Positions 1-8,645 of a DNA stretch of 64,000 nucleotides are shown here, in pieces. The number at the start of each line of letters is the position of its first letter. Position 1 is the stretch's first letter. The notes under the pieces were generated by a model. It was not told the origin of the DNA. It worked only from the letters and a program-made list of their open reading frames with translations, and ran no database searches. The position numbers and the translations under genes were made by a program. Source of the stretch: Arthrobacter sp. NtRootA1 (GTDB lineage: Bacteria; Actinomycetota; Actinomycetes; Actinomycetales; Micrococcaceae); contig NZ_AP024630.1 in NCBI RefSeq assembly GCF_019976975.1, positions 744,001 through 808,000 on the forward strand, read 5' to 3'.

Positions 1-39
1 CCAACTTCACCTTCCGCGCAAGCCGAACGATCGCCAACC

Positions 40-687
40 TTGACTGTCCGTGCTGTCCTGTTCGACATGGACGGAACACTGGTTGACTCCACGGCGATCG
101 TTGAGCAGGTATGGCTGGAGTTCGCTGAACGATACGGCCTCGATTACAACGAGATCCTGCGGACGTCCCACGGCGTGCAAGCGGGCGATACCGTGCGGCG
201 TTATGCTCCGGCAGGAGCCGATTTGGAAGCCTTGACTGCCGAGCTTGGCCAGATGGAACGCACGCGAACCGACGGCGTGCTTGCCCTCCCGGGCGCCGAA
301 GCGCTACTCGCTGCCCTGCCGGAGGACGCCATCGCGCTCGTCACATCGGCGGACCGCATCCTTGCCGACATCCGGATGAAGGCTGCGGGACTTTCCATGC
401 CATCGACCGCCGTCACCGCCGAAGGTGTTACGCGGGGCAAGCCGCACCCGGAGGGCTACCTCAAAGCTGCAGCGTTGCTGGGCGCGGAACCAGCCGACGT
501 CGTGGTTTTCGAGGACGCTCCGGCAGGTATCGCAGCCGCCCGCGCCGCCGGGATGCGAACCGTGGTGGTCGGCGACGCCGGCGGGCAGCTTGAGCCGGGT
601 ATGTGGCGGATCCCGGACTACTCGGCCGTGACGGTCACGGCCGTGAAACACGACGACGGCGGTCACCTCATCACCCTCACGCTCTAG
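40..687 (+). CDS. HAD-superfamily phosphatase (sugar-phosphatase / beta-phosphoglucomutase-like)
   Basis: A 215-residue haloacid-dehalogenase-like hydrolase that probably dephosphorylates a small phosphorylated metabolite in the cytosol. The nucleophile motif FDMDGTLVDS sits at the N-terminus, motif II is LVTSAD, motif III is the Lys in GKPHPEGYL, and motif IV is VFEDAPAGIAAA. The helical cap follows motif I, as in the beta-PGM subfamily. The listed start is a TTG. The frame stays open to the left edge of the window, so the true start may lie upstream. The substrate cannot be read from sequence. Confidence 0.85.
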   Translation: MTVRAVLFDMDGTLVDSTAIVEQVWLEFAERYGLDYNEILRTSHGVQAGDTVRRYAPAGADLEALTAELGQMERTRTDGVLALPGAEALLAALPEDAIALVTSADRILADIRMKAAGLSMPSTAVTAEGVTRGKPHPEGYLKAAALLGAEPADVVVFEDAPAGIAAARAAGMRTVVVGDAGGQLEPGMWRIPDYSAVTVTAVKHDDGGHLITLTL

Positions 688-737
688 CCTGTTCGCCACC
701 GCTGTTCCGACCGGCGAAGCCGGAGTAGGCTGTGCGC

Positions 738-2129
738 ATGTCTGCGTTGCCGGAGGCGTATGGTGCTGCACTGGAGCGGGCCATGGCGCACGCTACGGAT
801 TGGCTTGCATCGGTGCCCAGCCGTTCTGTGCGTCCAGCGTCCGACGCCGATCAGGTCGCCTCGAGTCTCCTCTCAAGCCTTCCCGATGAAGCAACGGATG
901 CGGCGGACGTAGTAGATGAGCTCGCCGCATTGGCTGAGCCGGGGTTGATGGCCATCCAGTCCGGACGCTTCTACGGCTGGGTGATGGGCGGGACGCTGCC
1001 GGCTGCCATGGCTGCAGATTGGCTTGTCTCGGCATGGGACCAAAACGCCGGGCTCAGGTTTGCGACTCCAGCTGCCGCCGCGATCGAAGAATCCGCCGCG
1101 GCCTGGCTCCTGGAACTATTGGATCTTCCGCGAGGATCCGACGTCGGGTTCACCACTGGCGCTACCACGGCCAACTTCGCGGGCCTCGCCGCCGGGCGTC
1201 AATACCTGATGGACGAAGCAGGGTGGGACCTCGCGGACCTTGGCCTGACCGGGGCGCCGCGGATCACCACGTTTGCCGGCCGCGAACGGCACGCCGCCGT
1301 GGACCTCGCCCTGCGTTATCTGGGGCTGGGAGCATGCGTTCCCGTGGACACGGACCATCAAGGCAGGATCCTGCCGGACGCCCTCGCGGATGCCATGGAT
1401 GAACAACCTGGACCTTCCCTCGTGTGCCTGCAGGCGGGCAATCTGCATTCCGGAGCGTTCGATCCGATGTCCGAAGCCATTGCGGTAGCCCACGACCGCG
1501 AGGCTTGGGTGCATGTGGATGGCGCATTTGGCTTGTGGGCGGCGGTCAGCCCACATCTACGCGGGCGGCTGGCTGGAGTAGAGGAGGCCGATTCGTGGGC
1601 CACCGACGCCCACAAAACATTGAACGTCCCGTACGACTGTGGCCTGGCCATCGTCTCCCGGCCGGAAGCCCTGAGGCGCGCCTTCAGCGTCCATACGAGT
1701 TACCTCATCGCAACGGAGACCGGACTGGGTGATCCGTTCGACAAAGTTCCGGAACTGTCCCGTAGGGCCCGGGGCATTCCCGTATGGGCTGCCCTGCGAC
1801 AGTTGGGCCGGTCCGGAGTCATTGCCATGGTGGACAGGCTTGCAGGAAACGCCCGCGCGTTGGCGGAGGGCCTCGCCGGTATCCCGGGCGTGGAAATTCT
1901 GAACGACGTCGTTTTCACGCAGGTGTCGGTCGCCTTCGGCAGCGATGACCGCACTCACCGCGTCACCCAGAGACTCATGGCCGAAGGCATTGTGTGGATG
2001 TCAGGTTCCTCATGGCGGGGACGCGAAATCCTCCGGATTTCGGTGAGTAACTGGTCCACGGACGCAGGTGACGTCGCTGCCTCCATCGCAGCCGTTCGAG
2101 GTGCGGCAGAGGCCGAACCGGAAGCATAG
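738..2129 (+). CDS. Pyridoxal-phosphate-dependent decarboxylase family protein (group II amino acid decarboxylase fold)
   Basis: A 463-residue fold-type I PLP enzyme of the aromatic-amino-acid/glutamate decarboxylase family. The PLP lysine is visible in DAHKTLNVPYDCG. The cofactor-stacking region HAAVDLALRYLGLG and the glycine-rich phosphate-binding segment GFTTGATTANFAGL precede it in the expected order. A GTG lies two codons upstream at 732, but the ATG at 738 is the more natural start. Related proteins act on aromatic or aliphatic amino acids; which one this uses is unknown. It is flanked by an unrelated HAD gene and a convergent MerR gene, so the neighbourhood gives no pathway. Confidence 0.8.
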   Translation: MSALPEAYGAALERAMAHATDWLASVPSRSVRPASDADQVASSLLSSLPDEATDAADVVDELAALAEPGLMAIQSGRFYGWVMGGTLPAAMAADWLVSAWDQNAGLRFATPAAAAIEESAAAWLLELLDLPRGSDVGFTTGATTANFAGLAAGRQYLMDEAGWDLADLGLTGAPRITTFAGRERHAAVDLALRYLGLGACVPVDTDHQGRILPDALADAMDEQPGPSLVCLQAGNLHSGAFDPMSEAIAVAHDREAWVHVDGAFGLWAAVSPHLRGRLAGVEEADSWATDAHKTLNVPYDCGLAIVSRPEALRRAFSVHTSYLIATETGLGDPFDKVPELSRRARGIPVWAALRQLGRSGVIAMVDRLAGNARALAEGLAGIPGVEILNDVVFTQVSVAFGSDDRTHRVTQRLMAEGIVWMSGSSWRGREILRISVSNWSTDAGDVAASIAAVRGAAEAEPEA

Positions 2130-2139
2130 CGACGTCCTG

Positions 2140-2898
2140 TTACAAGGCCGAGCGCGCCTCTTCCAGGTAAGCCATCAGCCCGGCCAACTGCTCAGCGCTC
2201 CACGGCAGTCCCGCGCTGATGGCCTGGCTGTTTTCCTGCCAGGCTGCACGCGCTGCAGCTTTGGTGTCCTCACTCGAGTGGAACATGGAACCGATACCGT
2301 CCCATGAGCGCACCCATTCCTGGACGGAGGGATCCGTGACGGGCCTCTCGGCTTGGACGTGCGCCAATCCTTCTTCCACCAGGGCAGCCCACTGCTGCTT
2401 GGCGGCTTCGACTTTTTCTGTGCCGAGTTCTTCCCGCTTGTCCGCGAGTTGCTGGCGTTGTTCGGCTGTGAAGTTGTTTTCGAGCACAGTGATCATCTCC
2501 AACGTTGACATGAATTGTTCAGGGGTGGGCATGGCGTGTCCGTCCATGCGTGACAAGAGCTCGCCCAAACGGTTTTGGAGCGCTTGGAGCTGCTGGGCGT
2601 GCTCCTGCACATGGACCAACTGCTGCTGGAGGAGGCCCCGAAGGGACTCCGGATCATCCTCGGGCGTTTGCAGCGCCTTGCCGATGGCCGCGAGCGGAAG
2701 CCCCAGCATCTGAAGGGATCTGATCCGGTATAGCCGGCGCAAGTCGCCCTCCGAATACCGGCGATGACCGGACGGTGTCCTTTGGCTTGCGGACAGCAGC
2801 CCGATCTCGTCGTAATGGTGGAGCGTCCGCACGCTGACGCCACACGCTGTGGCCAGTTCACCGATGCTCCACGGTCCGGATCCCGTTGTTCCCGTCAT
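2140..2898 (-). CDS. MerR-family regulator with TipAS-like ligand-binding domain
   Basis: A transcription activator of about 252 residues. The N-terminal MerR winged helix (SIGELATACGVSVRTLHHYDEIGLL, recognisable in two halves around VRTLHHYDE) covers residues 10-80. A coiled-coil dimer helix rich in Gln and Leu follows. The last 130 residues match the TipAS antibiotic-recognition type, with EQRQQLADKREELG and WVRSWDGIGSMF. TipA-type proteins bind thiopeptides or other xenobiotics and activate their own gene. ATG at 2898 is preferred over GTG at 2904 because the mapped promoter would place the transcript start at or next to that ATG. Confidence 0.85.
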   Translation of the reverse strand: MTGTTGSGPWSIGELATACGVSVRTLHHYDEIGLLSASQRTPSGHRRYSEGDLRRLYRIRSLQMLGLPLAAIGKALQTPEDDPESLRGLLQQQLVHVQEHAQQLQALQNRLGELLSRMDGHAMPTPEQFMSTLEMITVLENNFTAEQRQQLADKREELGTEKVEAAKQQWAALVEEGLAHVQAERPVTDPSVQEWVRSWDGIGSMFHSSEDTKAAARAAWQENSQAISAGLPWSAEQLAGLMAYLEEARSAL

Positions 2899-2905
2899 GA
2901 GCACA

Positions 2906-2936
2906 ACGCTAAGTCCTGACGTAACGTCAGGTGCAA
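2906..2936 (-). promoter_or_regulatory. MerR-type promoter and operator with 19-bp spacer
   Basis: On the minus strand a -35 box TTGCAC (2931-2936) and a -10-like box TAGCGT (2906-2911) are separated by 19 bp. The spacer holds a palindrome, CCTGACGT-A-ACGTCAGG (2915-2931). Over-long spacers with a central dyad are the hallmark of promoters activated by MerR-family DNA distortion. The -10 ends 7 nt before the ATG at 2898, so the mRNA would be leaderless or nearly so. This supports autoregulation. Confidence 0.7.
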
Positions 2937-3062
2937 GCCGGCGTCGTCCGATTTCTTAAACCTGGGAGGGCAGGTTAAACGCGAAAACCGCCCCGGTCCC
3001 GCCGTTGGCTGCAGTAATCCCTGCTGCGAACGGCGGAAAACGGGGCGGCAATCATGCCCTGA

Positions 3063-3094
3063 ACGTTTGAGCCCGCTGGGGTGGGCTCAAACGT
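3063..3094 (-). terminator. Hairpin terminator downstream of the transglycosylase gene
   Basis: A perfect 12-bp inverted repeat (ACGTTTGAGCCC / GGGCTCAAACGT) with an 8-nt loop begins 16 bp past the stop codon of the gene at 3110. A second GC-rich hairpin (CCGCCCCG ... CGGGGCGG, about 2988-3048) lies between it and the MerR promoter region. Confidence 0.6.
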
Positions 3095-3109
3095 GCTCAT
3101 TGAGTTGGC

Positions 3110-3925
3110 TTAGTACCAGTTGTTGGCCAAGTGGAAGGCGAGGGCGGCGGAGGGGGAGCCGTAGCGTTCCTTGATGTAGTTCAGGCCCCACTTGATCTGG
3201 GTCTGGTAGTTGGTCAGCCAGTCATCGCCTGCAGTTGCCATCTTGGAGGCCGGCAATGACTGCACGATTCCGTAGGCGCCGCTGGAGGTGTTGGTCGCGG
3301 TGGTCCGCCAGTTGGATTCCTTCTCCCACAGTGTGTTCAGGGCGGTCATTTCACCCGGACCCCAACCGTAGTTGGCAAGGATGCTGGCGGCGTATGCCTT
3401 GGCAGCAGCGGGATCGTCCACGGCCTTGGGAGCCGCAGCAGCGGCCGCGGCTGCAGCAGCGGCGGCATCCGCAGCCTGCTTGGCGGCTGCATCAGCGGCA
3501 GCCTTCTCGGCGGCAGCTGCCTGGTCGGCAGCGGCTTTCTCGGCCGCAGCCTTCTCCGCGGCAGCCTTCTCGGCAGCGGCCTGTGCCGCAGCCGCCTGGT
3601 CTGCAGCAGCCCTGTCTGCAGCGCCCTTCTTGGCAGCAGCATCCAAGGACGCAGAGATTTCCGCTGATTTGTTGCTGACCTGGGCGGTAGCCTGCGTCTC
3701 GGACGCCTGGCTCGTTTCGGGGAGATTGAATGCGGCGTTTGCGGCCTGGCCGAGCGATGCAACGCCCAATGCTGCGGCAACGACTCCTGCAACAACTGAC
3801 ATTCGTTGCCCGGTCTTGCCGCGCCGTGCAGCGTTCTTCAGAACGGCTTGCGACTTCGTCAGGGGAGCAGTGTGTTCGTCACGGTGACGCGCGGAAGGGC
3901 GCGTCTGATCGTTGAATTCAGACAT
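3110..3925 (-). CDS. Secreted transglycosylase-like (SLT/lysozyme-fold) cell-wall protein
   Basis: A 271-residue exported protein. A basic N-terminus (residues 1-41) leads to a hydrophobic signal segment (MSVVAGVVAAALGVASLG) with an Ala-x-Ala-like end near QAANAAF. Residues about 85-170 are an Ala/Lys/Glu/Asp/Gln-rich low-complexity linker. The C-terminal 95 residues form an SLT-like domain with candidate catalytic Glu in LWEKESNW followed by SSGAYGIVQSLP. Such proteins cleave peptidoglycan during growth or resuscitation. ATG at 3925 has a GAGAGG ribosome site 9 nt upstream. The leader is a c-di-AMP riboswitch, tying expression to cell-wall and osmotic state. Confidence 0.85.
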   Translation of the reverse strand: MSEFNDQTRPSARHRDEHTAPLTKSQAVLKNAARRGKTGQRMSVVAGVVAAALGVASLGQAANAAFNLPETSQASETQATAQVSNKSAEISASLDAAAKKGAADRAAADQAAAAQAAAEKAAAEKAAAEKAAADQAAAAEKAAADAAAKQAADAAAAAAAAAAAAPKAVDDPAAAKAYAASILANYGWGPGEMTALNTLWEKESNWRTTATNTSSGAYGIVQSLPASKMATAGDDWLTNYQTQIKWGLNYIKERYGSPSAALAFHLANNWY

Positions 3926-3934
3926 GTGTGATTA

Positions 3935-4130
3935 CCTCTCAGCGCCTGCGGAGTTAGCTGTCGGGTTCGGATGAGGTCATCCGGCCGCGCGCGTAGCTGC
4001 GGCTTCACCCCAAGGGCAAGGAAAGTACTGTGCCCGGAGACTCTGGGTCCCCCGTCTCTGCCTCGAATGAGAACGGAACTCCGGGAAGTGGCAGAGCTCG
4101 GCGCATCCCGGGTGCGGGCCAGTTAGGGGC
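3935..4130 (-). ncRNA. ydaO/yuaA c-di-AMP riboswitch
   Basis: The minus-strand leader of the transglycosylase gene carries hallmark ydaO/yuaA segments: TTGGGGTGAAGCCGCAG, then GGGGGACCC, then GAACCCGACAGCTAACTCC followed by GCAGGCGCTGAGAGG. The order and the CAGCTAAC...GCAGGCG 3' core fit the c-di-AMP-binding class, which in Actinobacteria commonly precedes peptidoglycan hydrolase genes. The 3' end runs into the GAGAGG ribosome site, so control could be of translation or premature termination. The boundaries are approximate. Confidence 0.8.
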
Positions 4131-4222
4131 GACCCACCCTTTCGAAGGTACAGGAGGTTTCGGCTTAAGTCACATTTGGGTAACAGAGATCACGTTCACG
4201 GCGCGTCATGTTGCCCGATTCG

Positions 4223-5716
4223 TTATATGCGTTCGTTCAAAGCCGTGGGGAATAGAAGAGCGAATTCCGTGTGTCCCGGCCGGGACGTCACTTCCACACT
4301 TCCCCCATGCGCCTGGACGATGGATTCGACGATTGACAAGCCCAGTCCGGAGGTTCCTTCCGACCCCGATCTCGCCGCGTCAGCCCGGGCAAACCGCGAG
4401 AAGATACGGCTCTGGAACCCAGCGGGAATACCAGGCCCGTTGTCGGTGACTGTGACCACCGCACTACCATCCGCGGAGAGCATGACGCCTGTGACCACCG
4501 TGGTACCTGGATCGGTGTGCTTGCGGGCGTTGGACAGCAGATTGGCCAGCACCTGATGCAGCTGGGTTGCGTCCCCGCGCACTGTAATGGGCTCGTCAGG
4601 GAGTTGGAGCTTCCAGATGTGGTCCGGTGCCATCACCTTTTCGTCACTGACGGTCTCGATCACCAGCTGCGTCAGGTCCACATCGGTGACTTTCAACGCC
4701 TGGCCTTCGTCCAGGCGCGCCAACAGCAACAGGTCCTCCACAAGCGTGGTCATCCGTTCCGACTGGCTCTGGACCCGCGCCAGCGATTTCCTGCCGTCCT
4801 CCGTGAAGTTCTCCGTCATACGAAGAAGCTCGGTGTACCCACGAATGGCGGTCAGCGGCGTCCGAAGTTCGTGGGAGGCATCGGCAACGAACTGCCGGAC
4901 CTTGGTTTCGCTCTCCTGACGGGCTTCCAGGGCCCTGGAAACGTTGTTGAGCATTTGGTTCAAAGCGTGGCCAACGCTGCCAACTTCTGTTCCAGGATGG
5001 GAGGCCGACGGCGGTACGCGCACCGCGAGTGCCACTTCACCGGCGTCGAGGGGAAGGCGCGATACCTTGGTTGCGACCTCCGAGAGTTGCTCAAGTGGCC
5101 GCATGGTCCTGCGAATGATGACAGTGCCCGCGAGGCCGATCAGCACCAGGCCGCCAAGGGAAACAAGCACCATGGTCCATACCAGCGAGGCCTCGGCGTT
5201 TTGCTTGTCAGCCAACGGCAGGCCCGTCACAATAATGTCGCCGTAGGGGGTCTCAACTGCCACCAACCGGTAGTCGCCGTTGGACAATGAACGGTCAACG
5301 GGCCCCTTGTCGCGGGGGAGCGAGAGCAGGACCTGCTTGTCTTCTGCCGAGAGTGCCACGCGGCGACCGTTTGCGTTGAGGAAGCCCGAGTTGATGACCG
5401 CGGAACCATCGATCCGCGCGTTGAGCGTCCCGGCACCTTGGCCACGGGCCTCCAGTGGATCTGGCCGACCGCTTGAGGGAAAGCTCGACGGCGGCCTGCC
5501 GAATTCATTCGCGCGGCTTGAGGCCTGCTCCAACTGCTTGTCCAGTTGTTTGTTGAAGTACATGTCCATGGAGGCGTAACTAACCACTCCCACTGCGCTG
5601 CAAATAGCCACCAGCAAGGCCATCGCCACCAGGACCAACCTCGTGCGCAAATGCCAGGTGGAGGGATTGAGCCAGTTCCGCTGGGTCTTGCGGGTTACGC
5701 CTGAAGGGGTGGACAA
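4223..5716 (-). CDS. HAMP-containing sensor histidine kinase
   Basis: A 497-residue membrane kinase, partner of the adjacent response regulator. Transmembrane helix 1 spans about residues 27-47, an extracytoplasmic sensor domain about 50-175, helix 2 about 179-201, and HAMP to about 260. The phospho-acceptor His is residue 282 in ASHELRTPLTA. The N box (NLLSNARKHT), G1 (DNGPGIP) and G2 (GLGLSIV) ATP-binding motifs follow. The start is TTG at 5716, three bases after the regulator's stop codon, so the two are cotranscribed and probably translationally coupled. The signal is unknown; the architecture resembles actinobacterial TrcS/TcrY-type kinases. Confidence 0.92.
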   Translation of the reverse strand: MSTPSGVTRKTQRNWLNPSTWHLRTRLVLVAMALLVAICSAVGVVSYASMDMYFNKQLDKQLEQASSRANEFGRPPSSFPSSGRPDPLEARGQGAGTLNARIDGSAVINSGFLNANGRRVALSAEDKQVLLSLPRDKGPVDRSLSNGDYRLVAVETPYGDIIVTGLPLADKQNAEASLVWTMVLVSLGGLVLIGLAGTVIIRRTMRPLEQLSEVATKVSRLPLDAGEVALAVRVPPSASHPGTEVGSVGHALNQMLNNVSRALEARQESETKVRQFVADASHELRTPLTAIRGYTELLRMTENFTEDGRKSLARVQSQSERMTTLVEDLLLLARLDEGQALKVTDVDLTQLVIETVSDEKVMAPDHIWKLQLPDEPITVRGDATQLHQVLANLLSNARKHTDPGTTVVTGVMLSADGSAVVTVTDNGPGIPAGFQSRIFSRFARADAARSGSEGTSGLGLSIVESIVQAHGGSVEVTSRPGHTEFALLFPTALNERI

Positions 5717-5719
5717 GAT

Positions 5720-6460
5720 TCAGTCCGCAGGCTTGATGACGTAGCCAGCGCCACGGACGGTGTGGATCATTGGCGGGTGGTTGGCTTCGATTTTCTTGCG
5801 CAGGTAGGAAATGTACAGTTCCACGATGTTGGCCTGCCCGCCGAAGTCATAGTCCCAGACCCGGTCCAGGATCTGTGCCTTGCTGACCACGCGCTTGGGG
5901 TTCTCCATGAGGTAGCGAAGCAGCTCAAACTGCGTTGCCGTGAGCTGGATGTCCTCGCCGGCGCGCGAAACCTCCCGTGTGTCCACGTTGAGGGTGAGAT
6001 CACCCACCACCAGTTCCGCTGTATCCATGGCCGCAACACCCGAGCGTTGTACAAGACGGTGCAGGCGCAGGAGAACCTCCTCCATGCTGAAGGGTTTGGT
6101 GACGTAGTCGTCCCCGCCGGCGGCAAGGCCTACGATGCGGTCCTGGACAGCGTCCTTGGCCGTGAGGAACAGTGCGGGCACTTCCGGCGCGAAGGCGCGG
6201 ATCCGGTTGAGGACCTCGACGCCGTCGAATCCTGGAAGCATCACGTCCAGCACCAGCACGTCGGGGCGGAAGTCCTTGGCGAGCTTTACAGCTTCCGGTC
6301 CGTCGGCTGCCACCGCGACGGACCAGCCGGCCATGCGAAGGCCCATGCTCATGAGCTCGGACAGACTCGGCTCGTCGTCCACCACCAAGGCTCGGATAGG
6401 GGAGCCGTCCGGGTGGGAAAGCTGGGGAAGGTTGTTCGTCATGGAGTGCGGGGATGCCAT
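5720..6460 (-). CDS. OmpR/PhoB-family response regulator
   Basis: About 246 residues. The receiver domain shows the acidic pair DDE near residue 28, the phosphorylated Asp72 in LVLDVMLPG, Thr in LFLTAKD and Lys in YVTKPFS. The C-terminal winged helix has the usual ELLRYLMENPKRVVSK and TVRGAGYVI landmarks. ATG at 6460 is chosen over an ATG at 6475 because GGAGAG lies about 8 nt upstream of 6460 and the upstream start has no ribosome site. It is the first gene of an operon with the kinase at 4223-5716. Confidence 0.93.
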   Translation of the reverse strand: MASPHSMTNNLPQLSHPDGSPIRALVVDDEPSLSELMSMGLRMAGWSVAVAADGPEAVKLAKDFRPDVLVLDVMLPGFDGVEVLNRIRAFAPEVPALFLTAKDAVQDRIVGLAAGGDDYVTKPFSMEEVLLRLHRLVQRSGVAAMDTAELVVGDLTLNVDTREVSRAGEDIQLTATQFELLRYLMENPKRVVSKAQILDRVWDYDFGGQANIVELYISYLRKKIEANHPPMIHTVRGAGYVIKPAD

Positions 6461-7129
6461 GTGACAACTCTCCATTCTGCTGGTTTGCCGAACCTTTGCC
6501 CGTCCTGTGAGGACGCTGTGAGGTCAACACTAGCCACGTGGGAGTTCGGCGGCAGGCGTTCACGAGCGCGCCCGCCCCAACAGGTGCCGTTTCTACGGCT
6601 TGTAGCAGATTTTGGGGGAAAAATTCGAGCTTGGAGTCGCTTGGGATTGGACAGCAAGTGTTTCAGATCTTGAGATTCCGTCGTTTTGGGCCTGATGGGA
6701 ATCAGGGAGGGCATCATGCACTATCCGCCGAAGAAAATTCACCCCAAGCCGAATATTTCTCATCGCCACCGAATGAAATGACGTTCATTTTCCATGGTGA
6801 AAGAATTGTGATCTGCAGCACAATAGACCCTCTTGTCTCAAAATGTGGACGTTTTGGCGCTTTGTTACTTGCGTGTTGCCATTGTTACGTTGCACACTTC
6901 CAATGTGAACAAGAACTCAACAGCACCTGCAGCCGCAGCAATCTGGTCCAGCACACCCGCTGGCGACGAGACCCGCTGTTGTCGAATGCAAGCCTAACTT
7001 TCCACCCCAAAGAAGTTTCAGGCATTCGCCCCCTAGCCCAGCGTTGGGCGCCCTTCCCCAAACTCATTGCGGGGACAACCAGCATTCGAAGCCGCGATGA
7101 CGGCTATTCACTTTTGAGGTAATCACTCC
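6461..7129. other. Long AT-richer intergenic region between divergent regulators
   Basis: About 670 bp without a convincing gene separates the response-regulator operon (minus) from the winged-helix gene (plus). Its right part is visibly AT-richer than the genome. Two dyads are present: AATGAA-6nt-TTCATT at 6772-6789 and ATTGTG-8nt-CACAAT at 6805-6824. Both are operator-like and sit about 310-360 bp upstream of the plus-strand gene. One 194-codon frame (6538-7122) crosses the region but has no recognisable composition or motif. Confidence 0.5.
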
Positions 7130-7996
7130 ATGTCAGTTGCATCCGGTTACGTCCACATCTCCGTCCGAAACGCCAACAAGGCCGCTTCAAACGCAGGCCT
7201 CCGCCCCGGGTTCGGCAACCGCCCCGGCTACGCCCCCACCACCCAGGGCAACGGCCAGCAGGCTCCCGGCTATGTGCCCCAGGGCTACAACCCCAACTCC
7301 TATGGCCAGTTGCGGGCAGTTCCCACCAACGAGCCAGCACCCATGACGGCGCCTACTCCCGTCATTGCGCAGTCTGACCGCCTCCGCCCCGTCGCCAACG
7401 ACAACGTGGCCCGCGGTTTCGTGCTCTACATGGGTATTGACGAAGAGACAGCGGCAGCGGCCGGCACCTCCATTGCCAAGCTCGCCCAGGAAATCCGGGC
7501 CTACGCCCAGTCGCTGGTCACCGGCGCTGAGAGCTACGCTGCAGTCGCCGTCGCACCGGCCGGGGCACCCGGGTCCGCGCTCGACGTCGTACGTTCAACT
7601 TTTGGTGACCCCACGGTCGCCGCACGCCAGCGCACCGAGGCTGCCCGCCCGGCACCGCAACAGGAAGCCCGCCCCTCCGGCGTGCTGATCGACCTCGCCC
7701 GCCGCGAAGTCCACCTCGACGGCGAATCCCTGAACCTGACGTTCAAGGAATTTGAGCTCCTCAACTACCTCGTCGAGAACGGTACCCGCACGGTAGGCCG
7801 CGACGAACTCCTTGAGGGCCTGTGGCGCAACGCCGAAGAAGTGCCCAACGAGCGCACCATCGACGTCCACATCCGCCGCCTCCGCTCCAAGCTGGGCCGC
7901 CTCGCCAACACCGTACGCACCGTACGTGGGCAGGGCTACCGCTTCTACGAGCACCCTGAGGTCATCGTCTGGGCCGCTCCGGAATACTCGATCTAG
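7130..7996 (+). CDS. Orphan winged-helix (OmpR C-terminal type) transcription regulator
   Basis: A 288-residue DNA-binding protein without a receiver domain. Residues about 20-75 are rich in Gly, Pro, Asn, Gln and Tyr (PGYAPTTQGNGQQ, VPQGYNPNSYGQ). A middle segment of about residues 90-150 contains YMGIDEETAAAAGTSIAKL and is conserved-looking but unassigned. Residues about 180-285 are an OmpR-type winged helix (ELLNYLVENGTRTVGRDELL, RTIDVHIRRLRSKLG, RTVRGQGYRF). No phosphorylatable Asp is present, so activity is probably set by abundance or by the middle domain. ATG at 7130 follows GAGGT by 9 nt. A strong terminator lies 15 bp downstream, suggesting a monocistronic unit. Confidence 0.85.
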   Translation: MSVASGYVHISVRNANKAASNAGLRPGFGNRPGYAPTTQGNGQQAPGYVPQGYNPNSYGQLRAVPTNEPAPMTAPTPVIAQSDRLRPVANDNVARGFVLYMGIDEETAAAAGTSIAKLAQEIRAYAQSLVTGAESYAAVAVAPAGAPGSALDVVRSTFGDPTVAARQRTEAARPAPQQEARPSGVLIDLARREVHLDGESLNLTFKEFELLNYLVENGTRTVGRDELLEGLWRNAEEVPNERTIDVHIRRLRSKLGRLANTVRTVRGQGYRFYEHPEVIVWAAPEYSI

Positions 7997-8010
7997 CTAT
8001 TGCTGCAGCC

Positions 8011-8045
8011 GAAAGCGCCTGTCCTGTAAAGGGGCGGGCGCTTTC
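8011..8045 (+). terminator. Rho-independent terminator
   Basis: A 9-bp perfect stem GAAAGCGCC / GGCGCTTTC with a 17-nt loop starts 14 bp after the stop codon of the winged-helix gene. No long T tract follows. Confidence 0.65.
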
Positions 8046-8087
8046 GCTATCACGGGACGCGAGCATGTACGGCTATAAGGTTGTTGA

Positions 8088-8612
8088 ATGAGTGACCATC
8101 ACATCAGGCGCCTGGTGATCATGCGCCACGCCAAGGCGGATTGGCCCATGGGGGTCCCGGACCACGAACGTCCCCTCGAGGAACGCGGACACCGTGAGGC
8201 TCCGCTGGCTGGGCGATGGTTGCTCAAGCATGGGGTAGTTCCAGACTTCATTCTGTGCTCGTCTGCGCTGAGGACCCGCCAAACCTGCACGTGGGTGTGC
8301 GATGAGTTGGGGGACAAAGCCCCGACGCCCAAGCTCGAGGACGGCTTGTACGCCGCCTCGGCAAACCGGATGTTGACCGTGATCAACCATGTCCCTGACA
8401 CCGTCACCACCTTGATGGTGATCTCGCACATGCCCGGCGTCCAGGACCTGGCCATGCATCTTGCTTCGCGCGACTCGGACCATGACGCCTATATGGATGC
8501 CGCCACACGGTACCCAACCAGTGCTTTGACGGTGATGGAGACTGAGAAGCCATGGGCGGAGCTGGATGGGCAGGACGCCCGTCTGACGCACTTCAAAGTG
8601 CCGCGTCGCTGA
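8088..8612 (+). CDS. SixA-like histidine phosphatase (phosphoglycerate-mutase fold)
   Basis: A 174-residue histidine phosphatase. The catalytic RHG-type motif appears as LVIMRHAKADW at residues 9-19, as in SixA, which dephosphorylates phosphohistidine on HPt domains. The second catalytic His is in MVISHMPGVQD near residue 110, and the conserved Arg in SALRTRQTC. The length and the MRHAK signature fit SixA rather than metabolic phosphoglycerate mutases. The gene stands alone between two terminator-bounded units; its partner is unknown. Confidence 0.82.
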   Translation: MSDHHIRRLVIMRHAKADWPMGVPDHERPLEERGHREAPLAGRWLLKHGVVPDFILCSSALRTRQTCTWVCDELGDKAPTPKLEDGLYAASANRMLTVINHVPDTVTTLMVISHMPGVQDLAMHLASRDSDHDAYMDAATRYPTSALTVMETEKPWAELDGQDARLTHFKVPRR

Positions 8613-8645
8613 CTTCCCGCCAGGCTGTCTGATCCCCCGGCGACC

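Noticed and set aside
6538..7122. A 194-codon frame in the leader of the winged-helix gene
   Set aside because: There is no ribosome site, it has mixed composition without motifs, and it overlaps the likely promoter region.
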